Source of the DNA: Candidatus Pacearchaeota archaeon | Lineage (GTDB): Archaea; Nanobdellota; Nanobdellia; Pacearchaeales; GW2011-AR1 | Direction of reading: 5' to 3' | NCBI GenBank assembly: GCA_023133375.1 | Contig: JAGLWP010000013.1 | Span: 1-13,037 of the forward strand | DNA length: 13,037 bases | In this document: one piece after another, positions 1 to 6,408 of the stretch | How the letters are laid out: every line of letters begins with the position of its first letter | Numbering within the stretch: position 1 is the first letter of the stretch | Made by a program: the position numbers and the translations under genes | The notes under the pieces: generated by a model | The model's database searches: none | The model's input: the letters and a program-made list of their open reading frames with translations, nothing else | Told to the model about the DNA's origin: nothing

Positions 1-31
1 GAAATAACATGCTCTGAAAAGAGTATTCTTA

Positions 32-118
32 TAGGGGATTTGTAGTAGGGGATTGATAGTCATCTCAACATGGTGGTCCCCCTATACTATCAAGTTGGGA
101 GGGGTTGTCATCGACAAC
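32..118 (+). promoter_or_regulatory. Structured 5' leader of the S-layer gene
   Basis: The 157 bases before the S-layer start codon hold more structure than chance would suggest. TTGATAGT (53-60) is perfectly complementary to ACTATCAA (86-93), an 8-bp stem. GTTGTC (104-109) pairs with GACAAC (113-118) around a 3-nt loop. The 9-mer TAGGGGATT occurs twice, at 32-40 and 46-54, and either copy can pair with CCCCTA at 79-84, so alternative folds are possible. No convincing TATA box was found. TTCTTATAG near 27-35 is the best candidate but would start the RNA inside the first stem, so the promoter may lie outside the window. The stems are read directly; a role in mRNA stability or translation control is inferred. 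Confidence 0.4.
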
Positions 119-136
119 ATATTCGATAGAGTTGAA

Positions 137-143
137 AGGAGGT
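137..143 (+). promoter_or_regulatory. Strong Shine-Dalgarno before the S-layer start
   Basis: AGGAGGT is a full match to the archaeal anti-Shine-Dalgarno. It lies 14 nt before the ATG at 158, which is longer than usual, but no other in-frame start is better placed. It supports the 158 start over the upstream in-frame TTG at 53, whose extra 35 codons would put a charged stretch before the signal peptide. Confidence 0.6.
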
Positions 144-157
144 TAAAAAGAAAAAAT

Positions 158-2650
158 ATGAAAAATATATTTAAGAAAATTTCTGCCGTAGCTGCTAGTG
201 CCTTGATGGTTGGTATGACTATGGGCGTTGCTGCTGCTGCAACTACTTATCCCGCACCATTCGTGGTGGGAGGAACTGCAAATGTAGCAATTGTTTATGG
301 TACTGGAACTGGAGTAAATCCTTCAGATTTGGTACAAGCAGGATTTATTCAAACAAATCTTGCATCGTCTGTGACTTCAACAGGTGGAACTCCGAGTGGA
401 GACAATGTTTTACTTGCAGAAAGTAGCGATAATCTCAACATCAATAATACATGGAGTGTGTTTGTTGGAAGTGTAAATGATGATGACTTACCTACATTAC
501 TTGCAGATGGAACATATATTGCAGATGATAATGATGAGTTTAGTTATGAACAAAACATTGATCTTGGTACTCCGGAATTAACACATTTCAGAGATTCTGA
601 TTATGAGAGTCTTGTTGGATTAAGTAGTAGAACTCCAGTAGTAGGGTTTCAAATATCTTCAAGCACATATATCTTAAATTATACAATTGACTTCCTTAGT
701 GATGTTACAAGTGATATGGATACTAATAGTAGAATGGATGATATTGAAGGGAGTGAACTTCCATTAATGGGAAAAAACTATTATGTTTCAGAATTTCACA
801 ATTCAACATCAGCTACAGCTGCATACTTTGACAAAGCTATTTTATTAGATTCTGCAAATACTGGAAATGTTAAAGAAGGTGAAACAACAACAGTAGCTGG
901 TAAATCAGTAAGCATTGATTGGATTGACCCAGATGAAGTAGTATTTATGGTTGACGGAGGACTAGCTCCTGCAAGTGGAAAACTCACTAAAGGGCAATCA
1001 TATAAGTTAGATGATGGCAGTTATATTGGTGTCAGAGATGTAAAAGCAAAAGATGTTTCTGGGACTATAGGTAGTGTATCATTTAGTATTGGAACTGGTA
1101 AACTTGAAATAAACCATGGAGAGGATATAAAACTAAATGATGATACAATCTCAGGAGTAAAAGGTTATCTACATAAGACTAGTGGCACTAAACTTGATAA
1201 GATTATCATACAGTGGAAAACAGACGAAGAATGTTTTATTAGTCCAGCATCAGAGCTTACAATGCCTGGATTTGGAGCAGTTAAGTTCTCAATGAATGAA
1301 CTTGTAAGAAGTGAAGAAGAGAAAATAACTCTTGAGAAAGATAGTGATACAAGTATTGAATTGACTATGCCTACGAAAGAAGGCACAATTAGTTTTAATA
1401 TATTGTACTCTAATTCAACTGGAGGATTTATTGGAATTGGAAAAGCCGCTGATGAGAAATTAGCAACAACAAATCTTAATGACCTGATGTTCTATGAAAA
1501 AAGGCAAGGAAGTGACTGGCATTCTTATTTTGTTGCAACTTATAATACTAGTAAAGATGGTGAATCTTATTTGCTAAGAGCGAAAGTTTCACAAGATACA
1601 AGTGCTGGTAGAAATGAAACCACTATCCAAAAATATGATGGAAGTAGTTGGATAGATGTTTGTAAAGAAAAGAAAGAAACAGATACTTGTAGTATTGGAG
1701 ATGTATCCTTAACTATTGGTGTGATTAATTATACCTCTGGAGGAGATGAATCAGTTAATATTACAGCTGGAATCCCTTCGGATAATAAAAATGTTTACTT
1801 TCACACTGCAGTAACTCCTGGTGGATTATATATTTATCTACCATATGATAACAATTTTACTGGGGTTTATAGTTCACCACTAAGTAATGATACTGAAGCC
1901 CTTGGAGGAGTTTCCTTTAATGCTTCTATTGGTCCAGAAAAAGAGAACCTTACTTTTAAGGGTCATGGTTCAACTGATGTTGCACTTTTTATGATTGGTG
2001 AAGACAGGGATGAAAATATCGTTGGAGGTACAATGTTTAACCTTACCCTAAATGATAATACGGATCATAAGTTGTATGTAAGTGAAGTAGATAATGCAGG
2101 GACAGGAGGAGCAAATGGTAAAGAACAAGGAGACACTAATATATATGAAACATATATCAAAGATGAGTGTGCTCCAAGAATATTGCATTACACACAACCA
2201 GATGAAGATTGGGCTGAAGTGTATTACCCAAGCGGAGATTCTGAAACTTATGCAGAAGTATTCCTTACAGAAGAAGGTTCTGTGTTAGAAGGTGGAGAAA
2301 GTTCACTTGGAGATGTTTTGGTAATGGATACTGAAGTAAGTTCTGTAAGTTCAAAGAACTTGATTGTTGTTGGTGGAAGTTGTATTAATTCAGCTGCTGC
2401 TACTTTGATTGGTGGTGCTAAATGTACTGCTGATTTCACAACTGCAACAGGCATTGGTTCAGGACAATTCTTGATCCAAAGTTTCGGTGATGCTTATACA
2501 ACTGGAAAGATTGCCTTGTTAGTTGCAGGTTATGAAACTGCTGATACAGTAAATGCAGTTACTTACCTAAAAACTCAAACAGTTGATACAACAGCTGGTA
2601 AGAAATACAAAGGTACATCTTCGACAAGTGCAGAACTCGTGGTAGAATAA
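158..2650 (+). CDS. S-layer protein (Methanococcus-type, TIGR01564-like)
   Basis: This 830-residue secreted protein probably forms the surface lattice of the cell. Residues 1-26 are a classic signal peptide: a Lys-rich start (MKNIFKKI), a hydrophobic Ala/Val/Met core and an Ala-rich cleavage region. The mature N-terminus (YPAPFVVGG, then VAIVYGTG) and the C-terminal region from about residue 733 (NLIVVGGSCINSAAATLIGG) resemble the paired N- and C-terminal domains of methanogen S-layer proteins (S_layer_N/S_layer_C). The middle is Ser/Thr/Gly-rich beta-type sequence with many N-x-S/T sequons (for example NST, NYT, NFT, NLT), consistent with N-glycosylation. There is no C-terminal membrane helix or PGF-type sorting signal, so attachment must differ from archaeosortase substrates. 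The start is the ATG after a strong Shine-Dalgarno, and a T-tract terminator follows the stop. The family call rests on these sequence patterns; lattice formation is inferred. Confidence 0.85.
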   Translation: MKNIFKKISAVAASALMVGMTMGVAAAATTYPAPFVVGGTANVAIVYGTGTGVNPSDLVQAGFIQTNLASSVTSTGGTPSGDNVLLAESSDNLNINNTWSVFVGSVNDDDLPTLLADGTYIADDNDEFSYEQNIDLGTPELTHFRDSDYESLVGLSSRTPVVGFQISSSTYILNYTIDFLSDVTSDMDTNSRMDDIEGSELPLMGKNYYVSEFHNSTSATAAYFDKAILLDSANTGNVKEGETTTVAGKSVSIDWIDPDEVVFMVDGGLAPASGKLTKGQSYKLDDGSYIGVRDVKAKDVSGTIGSVSFSIGTGKLEINHGEDIKLNDDTISGVKGYLHKTSGTKLDKIIIQWKTDEECFISPASELTMPGFGAVKFSMNELVRSEEEKITLEKDSDTSIELTMPTKEGTISFNILYSNSTGGFIGIGKAADEKLATTNLNDLMFYEKRQGSDWHSYFVATYNTSKDGESYLLRAKVSQDTSAGRNETTIQKYDGSSWIDVCKEKKETDTCSIGDVSLTIGVINYTSGGDESVNITAGIPSDNKNVYFHTAVTPGGLYIYLPYDNNFTGVYSSPLSNDTEALGGVSFNASIGPEKENLTFKGHGSTDVALFMIGEDRDENIVGGTMFNLTLNDNTDHKLYVSEVDNAGTGGANGKEQGDTNIYETYIKDECAPRILHYTQPDEDWAEVYYPSGDSETYAEVFLTEEGSVLEGGESSLGDVLVMDTEVSSVSSKNLIVVGGSCINSAAATLIGGAKCTADFTTATGIGSGQFLIQSFGDAYTTGKIALLVAGYETADTVNAVTYLKTQTVDTTAGKKYKGTSSTSAELVVE

Positions 2651-2661
2651 ACCTAATTTAA

Positions 2662-2687
2662 TTTATTTTTTTCTTTTTCTTTTTTTT
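2662..2687 (+). terminator. T-tract terminator after the S-layer gene
   Basis: Starting 12 bases after the stop codon, about 26 nt of almost pure T broken by two single C residues matches the U-rich intrinsic terminators of archaea, which need no hairpin. A small hairpin (CGGCT 2699-2703 with AGCCG 2711-2715) lies just beyond and may assist. Confidence 0.7.
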
Positions 2688-2690
2688 AAC

Positions 2691-2930
2691 TCCTAGCTCG
2701 GCTATTGAAAAGCCGTTATTTATCATTCAAATTTGTCGCTGTCCAATAACCTCGGCGAGAGCTTTGAGAAAAAGTTTTCAGTTATAATTCTTCCTTTCTA
2801 TTCACCTCGCTCCTTTGTCGCTCGGTTATTAATTGCTCCGCGATAGACTTCTAACTCCCGCTCGCACTCGGGATTATATCTGTCATCTTGTCTCGTGCAA
2901 ACGCTCGCATATCGCTCCGCTAAGAAATTC
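2691..2930. repeat. CTCG-rich intergenic element, copy 1 (R1)
   Basis: This is most of the 429-bp gene-free gap between the S-layer gene and the next gene. GC is about 45% by hand count over 2691-2920, well above the flanking coding DNA. CTCG occurs at 2697, 2751, 2806, 2821, 2861, 2867, 2892 and 2904. Short repeats include TTTGTCGCT (2732 and 2814), GCTCCGC (2835 and 2914), the inverted pair AATAACC/GGTTATT (2745-2751/2824-2830) and a hairpin TCCCG/CGGGA. Two segments recur elsewhere: CTCGTGCAAACGCTCG (2892-2907) matches 14 of 16 bases at 11360-11375, and CTCGGGATT plus CTTGTCTCG recur inside the tRNA-Pro intron. No credible reading frame was seen. A TATA-like TTTATATTAA (2948-2957), read on the minus strand, would start an RNA near 2927, at the edge of the element. 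The remainder of the gap, 2931-3050, is AT-rich with nothing recognised. Confidence 0.5.
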
Positions 2931-3050
2931 TGATAATGCAAAAATGATTTATATTAAGTTTATCGTTGCAGTTTTTTGACTAATTATTTTTTACCAATCT
3001 GCGAATAATAATGAGCAGGTATTTGAGGTGGACCCAAACAGGAGAAAAAG

Positions 3051-3060
3051 TTTTTATATG
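3051..3060 (+). promoter_or_regulatory. TATA box for the 192-aa membrane protein
   Basis: TTTTTATATG is preceded by a purine-rich stretch (GGAGAAAAAG) that could serve as a BRE. Its centre lies about 24 bp before the ATG at 3080, so transcription should start at the start codon and give a leaderless mRNA. Confidence 0.6.
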
Positions 3061-3079
3061 ATGGAAAAAGTATATTAAA

Positions 3080-3658
3080 ATGAGGAAGTTAGGTTCTAGA
3101 AGAAAAGAAGAAAAGAAACAAAAAAGGAAACAACTAATTGTGGGCGTTGTTTTGGCTTCAATTTTGTTTGTAAGTATTTTTGGATATTCGTTTGGCAGAG
3201 GAGGAAATGCTAAAAAAAATAAGATTATATACAATGGATATGAATTTGTTGAACAAAATGGTTTTTGGTTTACTGAAATTGGAAATTTTGAATTTTCATT
3301 TAGATACAACCCAAATGAGATAAAACAGATTGATTCTGATTTAAATTTTTTGGAAAGTTATTATGAAAAACCACTTTATATTTCCTCTGATGACATAGAA
3401 TCTGAAAGTGAAATTTATAGGAATCTTATGTATCAAAATTCGATTATACAAAGAATGCAACTGGCTTGTTTAGAAGGCGAGGAATGTGCAAATGATGAAC
3501 TTCCTATTAAGACTTGTGACGATAATTTCATCATAATCAGAGAATCTGATGTTACTGAAGTTGTTCAAGAGGACAATTGCGTATTTATTAGAGGGGAAGC
3601 AGAAGAATTAGCAAAAATTACTGATGCATTTCTTCTAAAAATAATTGGAGTGCAATAA
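3080..3658 (+). CDS. Membrane-anchored protein of unknown function
   Basis: The 192-residue protein has a strongly basic N-terminus (residues 1-18, rich in Lys/Arg), one membrane helix (about 19-38) and then a soluble domain, which should place the domain outside the cell by the positive-inside rule. The domain holds Y-N-G-Y-E-F soon after the helix, F-R-Y-N-P later, and Cys residues in CLEGEEC, KTCDD and DNC that could form disulfides. The next gene repeats the same layout (helix, YxGxxF, R-N-D-P, later Cys), so the two look like diverged tandem paralogs. Its own TATA box sits about 24 bp before the ATG, implying leaderless translation. I do not recognise the family. An envelope role is suggested only by topology and by neighbouring envelope genes. 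Confidence 0.75.
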   Translation: MRKLGSRRKEEKKQKRKQLIVGVVLASILFVSIFGYSFGRGGNAKKNKIIYNGYEFVEQNGFWFTEIGNFEFSFRYNPNEIKQIDSDLNFLESYYEKPLYISSDDIESESEIYRNLMYQNSIIQRMQLACLEGEECANDELPIKTCDDNFIIIRESDVTEVVQEDNCVFIRGEAEELAKITDAFLLKIIGVQ

Positions 3659-3661
3659 AAC

Positions 3662-3669
3662 TTATAAAT
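3662..3669 (+). promoter_or_regulatory. TATA box for the KE-rich membrane protein
   Basis: TTATAAAT begins three bases after the preceding stop codon. Its centre is 24.5 bp before the ATG at 3690 and 18.5 bp before the ATG at 3684. Compared with other promoters in this window, the spacing favours 3690 as the first base of a leaderless mRNA. Confidence 0.5.
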
Positions 3670-3689
3670 TAAAGTGAAGATTAATGGAT

Positions 3690-4490
3690 ATGGAAAAAAG
3701 AGAAAAGGAAGAGGATAAAGAGAAAGATGCAAATGAAGAAGAGAAAAAAGATGAAGACTTGAATGTTAGGGAAGAGAAGAAAGAAGAGAATACTAAAAAA
3801 GAAGATGAGAAAAAAGATAAAGACGAGATAAAAGAAGAAAGCGAGATTTCGCATGTTGAAAATCCCGAAGTTGAAGAGACTGAAAAAGTAGATGAAGGAA
3901 TAAAAAAAGAAAATAAACAGTTAAAAAAAATATTTTTTATTATTGGGGTTTTTGTATTATTTTTTGTTGGGGTTTTTGCTTTTATTGATTCTGTGAGGCA
4001 TTTTACTTATATGGGAATTGATTTTGATGTTGTTAAGGAAGGGGAATTAATTTTATATAGAACTTCTCTCCCAGTAGATTCTAAAATTAAGGTAACTGGG
4101 GGAGCAGTAGTTGCAGATTATAACTTTTATCTTAGAAATGACCCAAGAAAATTAAAGAATTTGCCATTGGAAGGAGAACTTACTTTGATGAGCAACGTAG
4201 TGATAAATTTTACAGGAGATTTTCTGTGTGGAGGTAAAGGAATGCTTGCTATTGGGAATTTGTTGGTTGTTTTAGATGTTTTGGATGTTACAGTAATCAA
4301 AAACGAAACAGCTGGATGTGATCCTGATGGGGAGTATACTTTCTTGCAATTACAGCTAGGAAATGAAACAAGTATAGAACAATTTGGTCCTTCATGCTAT
4401 AATTTAAATATAAATAATTGTGAAGTTCTTGAAGTTACAGAGAAATATATTGTGGGGTTGCTTTCTGAAGTTAACAAGAATAGATTATAA
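3690..4490 (+). CDS. Membrane-anchored protein with charged KE-rich N-terminus
   Basis: The 266-residue protein starts with about 78 residues made almost entirely of Lys, Glu and Asp, predicted to be cytoplasmic and disordered or helical. One membrane helix follows (about 80-100: FFIIGVFVLFFVGVFAFI), then an extracellular domain of about 160 residues. That domain carries YMGIDF after the helix, LRNDP further on, four Cys residues (FLCGG, GCDPDG, SCYN, NNCEV) and sequons NFT and NET. Order and motifs match the preceding gene, so I infer a tandem paralog with an added charged tail. A second ATG two codons upstream (3684) is possible; promoter spacing favours 3690. The stop lies 4 bases before the next start. 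The biochemical function is unknown. Confidence 0.75.
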   Translation: MEKREKEEDKEKDANEEEKKDEDLNVREEKKEENTKKEDEKKDKDEIKEESEISHVENPEVEETEKVDEGIKKENKQLKKIFFIIGVFVLFFVGVFAFIDSVRHFTYMGIDFDVVKEGELILYRTSLPVDSKIKVTGGAVVADYNFYLRNDPRKLKNLPLEGELTLMSNVVINFTGDFLCGGKGMLAIGNLLVVLDVLDVTVIKNETAGCDPDGEYTFLQLQLGNETSIEQFGPSCYNLNINNCEVLEVTEKYIVGLLSEVNKNRL

Positions 4491-4494
4491 TAAA

Positions 4495-4971
4495 ATGGAT
4501 TTGAAACTCCTTTGGGCGGTTATTCTTACTATAATGCCAGTAACTGAATTACGGGTTGGTTTGCCTGTTGCTATACTGTATGCTATAGAGCAAAATATAC
4601 CTATCTGGTTAATTTTTTCTTTAATAGTTTTATTAAATGTCTTGATAATTTTCTTTATATTTTATTTTTTAGACCACATTCATCATGTTTTTTTGAAGTT
4701 TAATCCCTACAAGAAATTGTTTGAAAAGTATGTTGGAAAATTTCAGAAAAAGGTTGATAAATTTGAGAAGAAATACGAAACACTTGGATTTTTGGCGTTG
4801 GTTTTATTTGTTGCGGTTCCCTTGCCTGGAACAGGAGCTTGGACAGGTTGTCTTTTGTCATGGTTAGTTGGTTTAGATAGAAAAAAAAGTATCTTAGCAA
4901 TATCAATTGGAGTATTGATGGCGGGATTATTTATTCTTTTTGGAACTCTTGGATTTCTTAGTTTTCTTTAA
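4495..4971 (+). CDS. COG2426 small multidrug export-type membrane protein
   Basis: This 158-residue integral membrane protein matches the COG2426/Sm_multidrug_ex family (PF06695). Two hallmark motifs are present: MPVTELR with a following GLP (residues 14-23) near the N-terminus and VPLPGTGAWTG (108-118) in the second half. These form re-entrant-loop-like repeats around hydrophobic helices, with a basic amphipathic stretch between (about 70-95). Family members are annotated as putative small multidrug exporters, but transport has rarely been shown. The start is the ATG 4 bases after the preceding stop, suggesting co-transcription or coupling; an upstream in-frame ATG inside the previous gene is less likely. 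The 3' end overlaps the convergent archaeosortase gene by 45 bases. Confidence 0.8.
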   Translation: MDLKLLWAVILTIMPVTELRVGLPVAILYAIEQNIPIWLIFSLIVLLNVLIIFFIFYFLDHIHHVFLKFNPYKKLFEKYVGKFQKKVDKFEKKYETLGFLALVLFVAVPLPGTGAWTGCLLSWLVGLDRKKSILAISIGVLMAGLFILFGTLGFLSFL

Positions 4972-5493
4972 ATGTTTTGAAAATCCTGCATTTTTCAAAT
5001 CTGAATAAAAAGGAATTTCTTTAATCTTAAATATTTTAATTCCTGTAAACCAGATTCCAATTACAAATACTATGCTTCCGACATACCAAAAGAGTTCGTG
5101 TGTTATATCGAATAAAGATGTTCCTGAGATAAATAAGAGACTTAGCAAGAAAATTCTAAGAATATTTATTATAAGTAGGCTTAAAAAAGAAAACAAAAGC
5201 ATTTTTAGTCTTTTATTGATGTTCATGGGGATTGCTAGATTGAGAATTAAAAGCAGATAATATGCAGAGCCGGCGACGCATGCGCCAACTATTTCTATTG
5301 GAAGGAAATTTTCTAAAATTATAAAGTTGTTAGTTAAGGTTGCATTAAAGAACAAACCTAAAAGAAAAAAAACAGGATAAATTGTTAAGGGGGTAAAGAT
5401 GAGATAAAAAAGCCAGAGGTTTGGTATTCCAATTAGAATTAAAATTAAATATCTTACAGCTATGTCGAGAAATTTTCTTACCTGCTTTTTCAT
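4927..5493 (-). CDS. Archaeosortase/exosortase-like transpeptidase
   Basis: This 188-residue multi-pass membrane enzyme should cleave surface proteins near a C-terminal anchor and transfer them, probably to a lipid. The three invariant residues of the exosortase/archaeosortase family are visible in order: Cys72 in GACVAGSAYY, Arg113 in INILRIFLL and His132 in THELFWYVG. Six or so hydrophobic helices surround them. The last 20 residues are an unusual Lys/Ser-rich tail (KKTKKSKSSKKNK). I believe DPANN versions have been named pacearchaeosortases, but the subfamily cannot be verified here. The start at 5493 is fixed by a TATA box 24.5 bp upstream, shared with the divergent PAP2 gene. The 3' end overlaps the COG2426 gene by 45 bases. 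A possible substrate is the 598-aa surface protein further right. Confidence 0.85.
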   Translation of the reverse strand: MKKQVRKFLDIAVRYLILILIGIPNLWLFYLIFTPLTIYPVFFLLGLFFNATLTNNFIILENFLPIEIVGACVAGSAYYLLLILNLAIPMNINKRLKMLLFSFLSLLIINILRIFLLSLLFISGTSLFDITHELFWYVGSIVFVIGIWFTGIKIFKIKEIPFYSDLKNAGFSKHLKKTKKSKSSKKNK

Positions 5494-5512
5494 GAGGATT
5501 GAAGTGGAAATG

Positions 5513-5522
5513 TATTTAAATA
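5513..5522. promoter_or_regulatory. Shared palindromic TATA box (archaeosortase/PAP2)
   Basis: TATTTAAATA is a perfect palindrome in the 48-bp divergent gap. Its centre is 24.5 bp from the first base of both start codons (5493 on minus, 5542 on plus). One TBP site could therefore serve two leaderless genes in opposite directions. Confidence 0.65.
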
Positions 5523-5541
5523 ATTTGATGTTTGTAAATAG

Positions 5542-6159
5542 ATGGATAAAAGAAAGGGGGTTATGTTTGGCTTGTTGATTTTATTGATTGTAATTGTTAG
5601 TTTATATTTTGATTCAGAGATAGTTAGAGGAGTTTCTTTTCTTAGGAATGATATCCTGAATGATTTTTTTCTTGGGTTAACATTCATAAGTTCTTCTGTA
5701 ATAATTTTCTTTTTTCTAACAAGCTTATTTTTGTGGAAAGAACATAAAAGAAAGTGGATTCTCCCTTTGTGGATTACTTTAGGTGTTTCAGTATGCATTA
5801 GTTTTGTATTAAAAGTAGTTATTCAAAAACAAAGACCTTTTCAATTGGGAATTGTTTCTGTTTTAAGTGTGCTGGAGAAAGCCAATCATTTAACATGGAA
5901 TTTTGCTTTTCCTTCTTTTCATGCAATGTTGGTTTTTTGTTCTATTCCTATTTTATCAAAACAATTTCCAAGATTTAAATATATCTGGATTATTTTTGCT
6001 TCATTAGTTGCTTTTTCACGAGTTTATTTTGGACTTCACTTTCTAAGCGATGTTATTGTCGGAGGTTTGATTGGTTATATTATTGGAATGATAATAGTTA
6101 GGTTAGAAAAAGAATATAAGTTTGGTGAGAAGATTTATGGGAAGGTTTTTGGGAAGTGA
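5542..6159 (+). CDS. PAP2-family membrane phosphatase
   Basis: The 205-residue membrane protein has the full three-part active site of the PAP2 (type 2 phosphatidic acid phosphatase) superfamily: K-x6-R-P as KVVIQKQRP (residues 91-99), PSFH (124-127; Phe replaces the common Gly) and SR-x5-H-x3-D as SRVYFGLHFLSD (159-170). The two histidines are the expected nucleophile and acid. About five to six helices surround these motifs. Such enzymes remove phosphate from lipid phosphates or pyrophosphates. In an archaeon a likely substrate is a polyprenyl/dolichyl (pyro)phosphate carrier used in glycosylation, but this is inferred. It is divergent from the archaeosortase around one TATA box and is probably expressed with it. 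Confidence 0.88.
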   Translation: MDKRKGVMFGLLILLIVIVSLYFDSEIVRGVSFLRNDILNDFFLGLTFISSSVIIFFFLTSLFLWKEHKRKWILPLWITLGVSVCISFVLKVVIQKQRPFQLGIVSVLSVLEKANHLTWNFAFPSFHAMLVFCSIPILSKQFPRFKYIWIIFASLVAFSRVYFGLHFLSDVIVGGLIGYIIGMIIVRLEKEYKFGEKIYGKVFGK

Positions 6160-6181
6160 TGAAAATATAGTGAATTATAAA

Positions 6182-6400
6182 TTATCTCTTAATATTTTTC
6201 CAATCATTAAATGTGCAAAAGCAGTTATCTACTTCACAAAAACCGTTTGTTCCATCATATTTATCACACATTATTGCGTAGGGCTTTGGTAACTCAGCAA
6301 TATCAGAATCCTCAAATAAAACAACTACTTCTTTCTTTGGCTCTGCATAAGTCATATTCCCTCTGTTTAATCTTGGACAAGCAATTTTTTCTATTGCCAT
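6182..6400 (-). CDS. Small Cys-rich protein, unknown
   Basis: This 72-residue protein has five cysteines: Cys8 (IACPRL) and a C-terminal cluster Cys45, Cys55, Cys60, Cys62 (MCDKY, FCEVDNCFC). The spacing suggests metal binding, probably zinc, though no named family is recognised. There is no signal peptide or membrane helix. It begins 8 bases after the stop of the 598-aa surface protein gene on the same strand, so co-transcription is likely; a weak TATA-like stretch near 6424-6429 could also serve. The C-terminus ends with basic residues (WKNIKR). Small size makes the call less certain, but the reading frame fills the gap between its neighbours. Confidence 0.6.
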   Translation of the reverse strand: MAIEKIACPRLNRGNMTYAEPKKEVVVLFEDSDIAELPKPYAIMCDKYDGTNGFCEVDNCFCTFNDWKNIKR

Positions 6401-6408
6401 TTTAAGAA

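Noticed and set aside
53..157. An N-terminal extension of the S-layer protein from TTG 53
   Set aside because: It would bury the signal peptide behind 35 mostly polar residues and ignore the Shine-Dalgarno before ATG 158; the DNA is explained better as a structured leader.
2500..2650. Archaeosortase signal at the S-layer C-terminus
   Set aside because: The last residues are polar (TSSTSAELVVE) with no hydrophobic helix or basic tail.
2691..2930. CRISPR array
   Set aside because: Repeats are short, irregularly spaced and partly inverted; there is no constant repeat-spacer unit and no cas gene in the window.
2691..2930. Decayed protein-coding gene
   Set aside because: Reading both strands gave no stretch resembling a protein; the pattern is repeated short motifs and stems.
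2980..3309. A 109-codon minus-strand frame opposite the 192-aa gene
   Set aside because: It is antisense to a well-supported gene with its own TATA box, and its composition is that of a complement of coding DNA.
5490..5798. A 102-codon minus-strand frame overlapping the PAP2 gene
   Set aside because: It is antisense to the PAP2 gene, which has all three catalytic motifs, and would cover the shared promoter.
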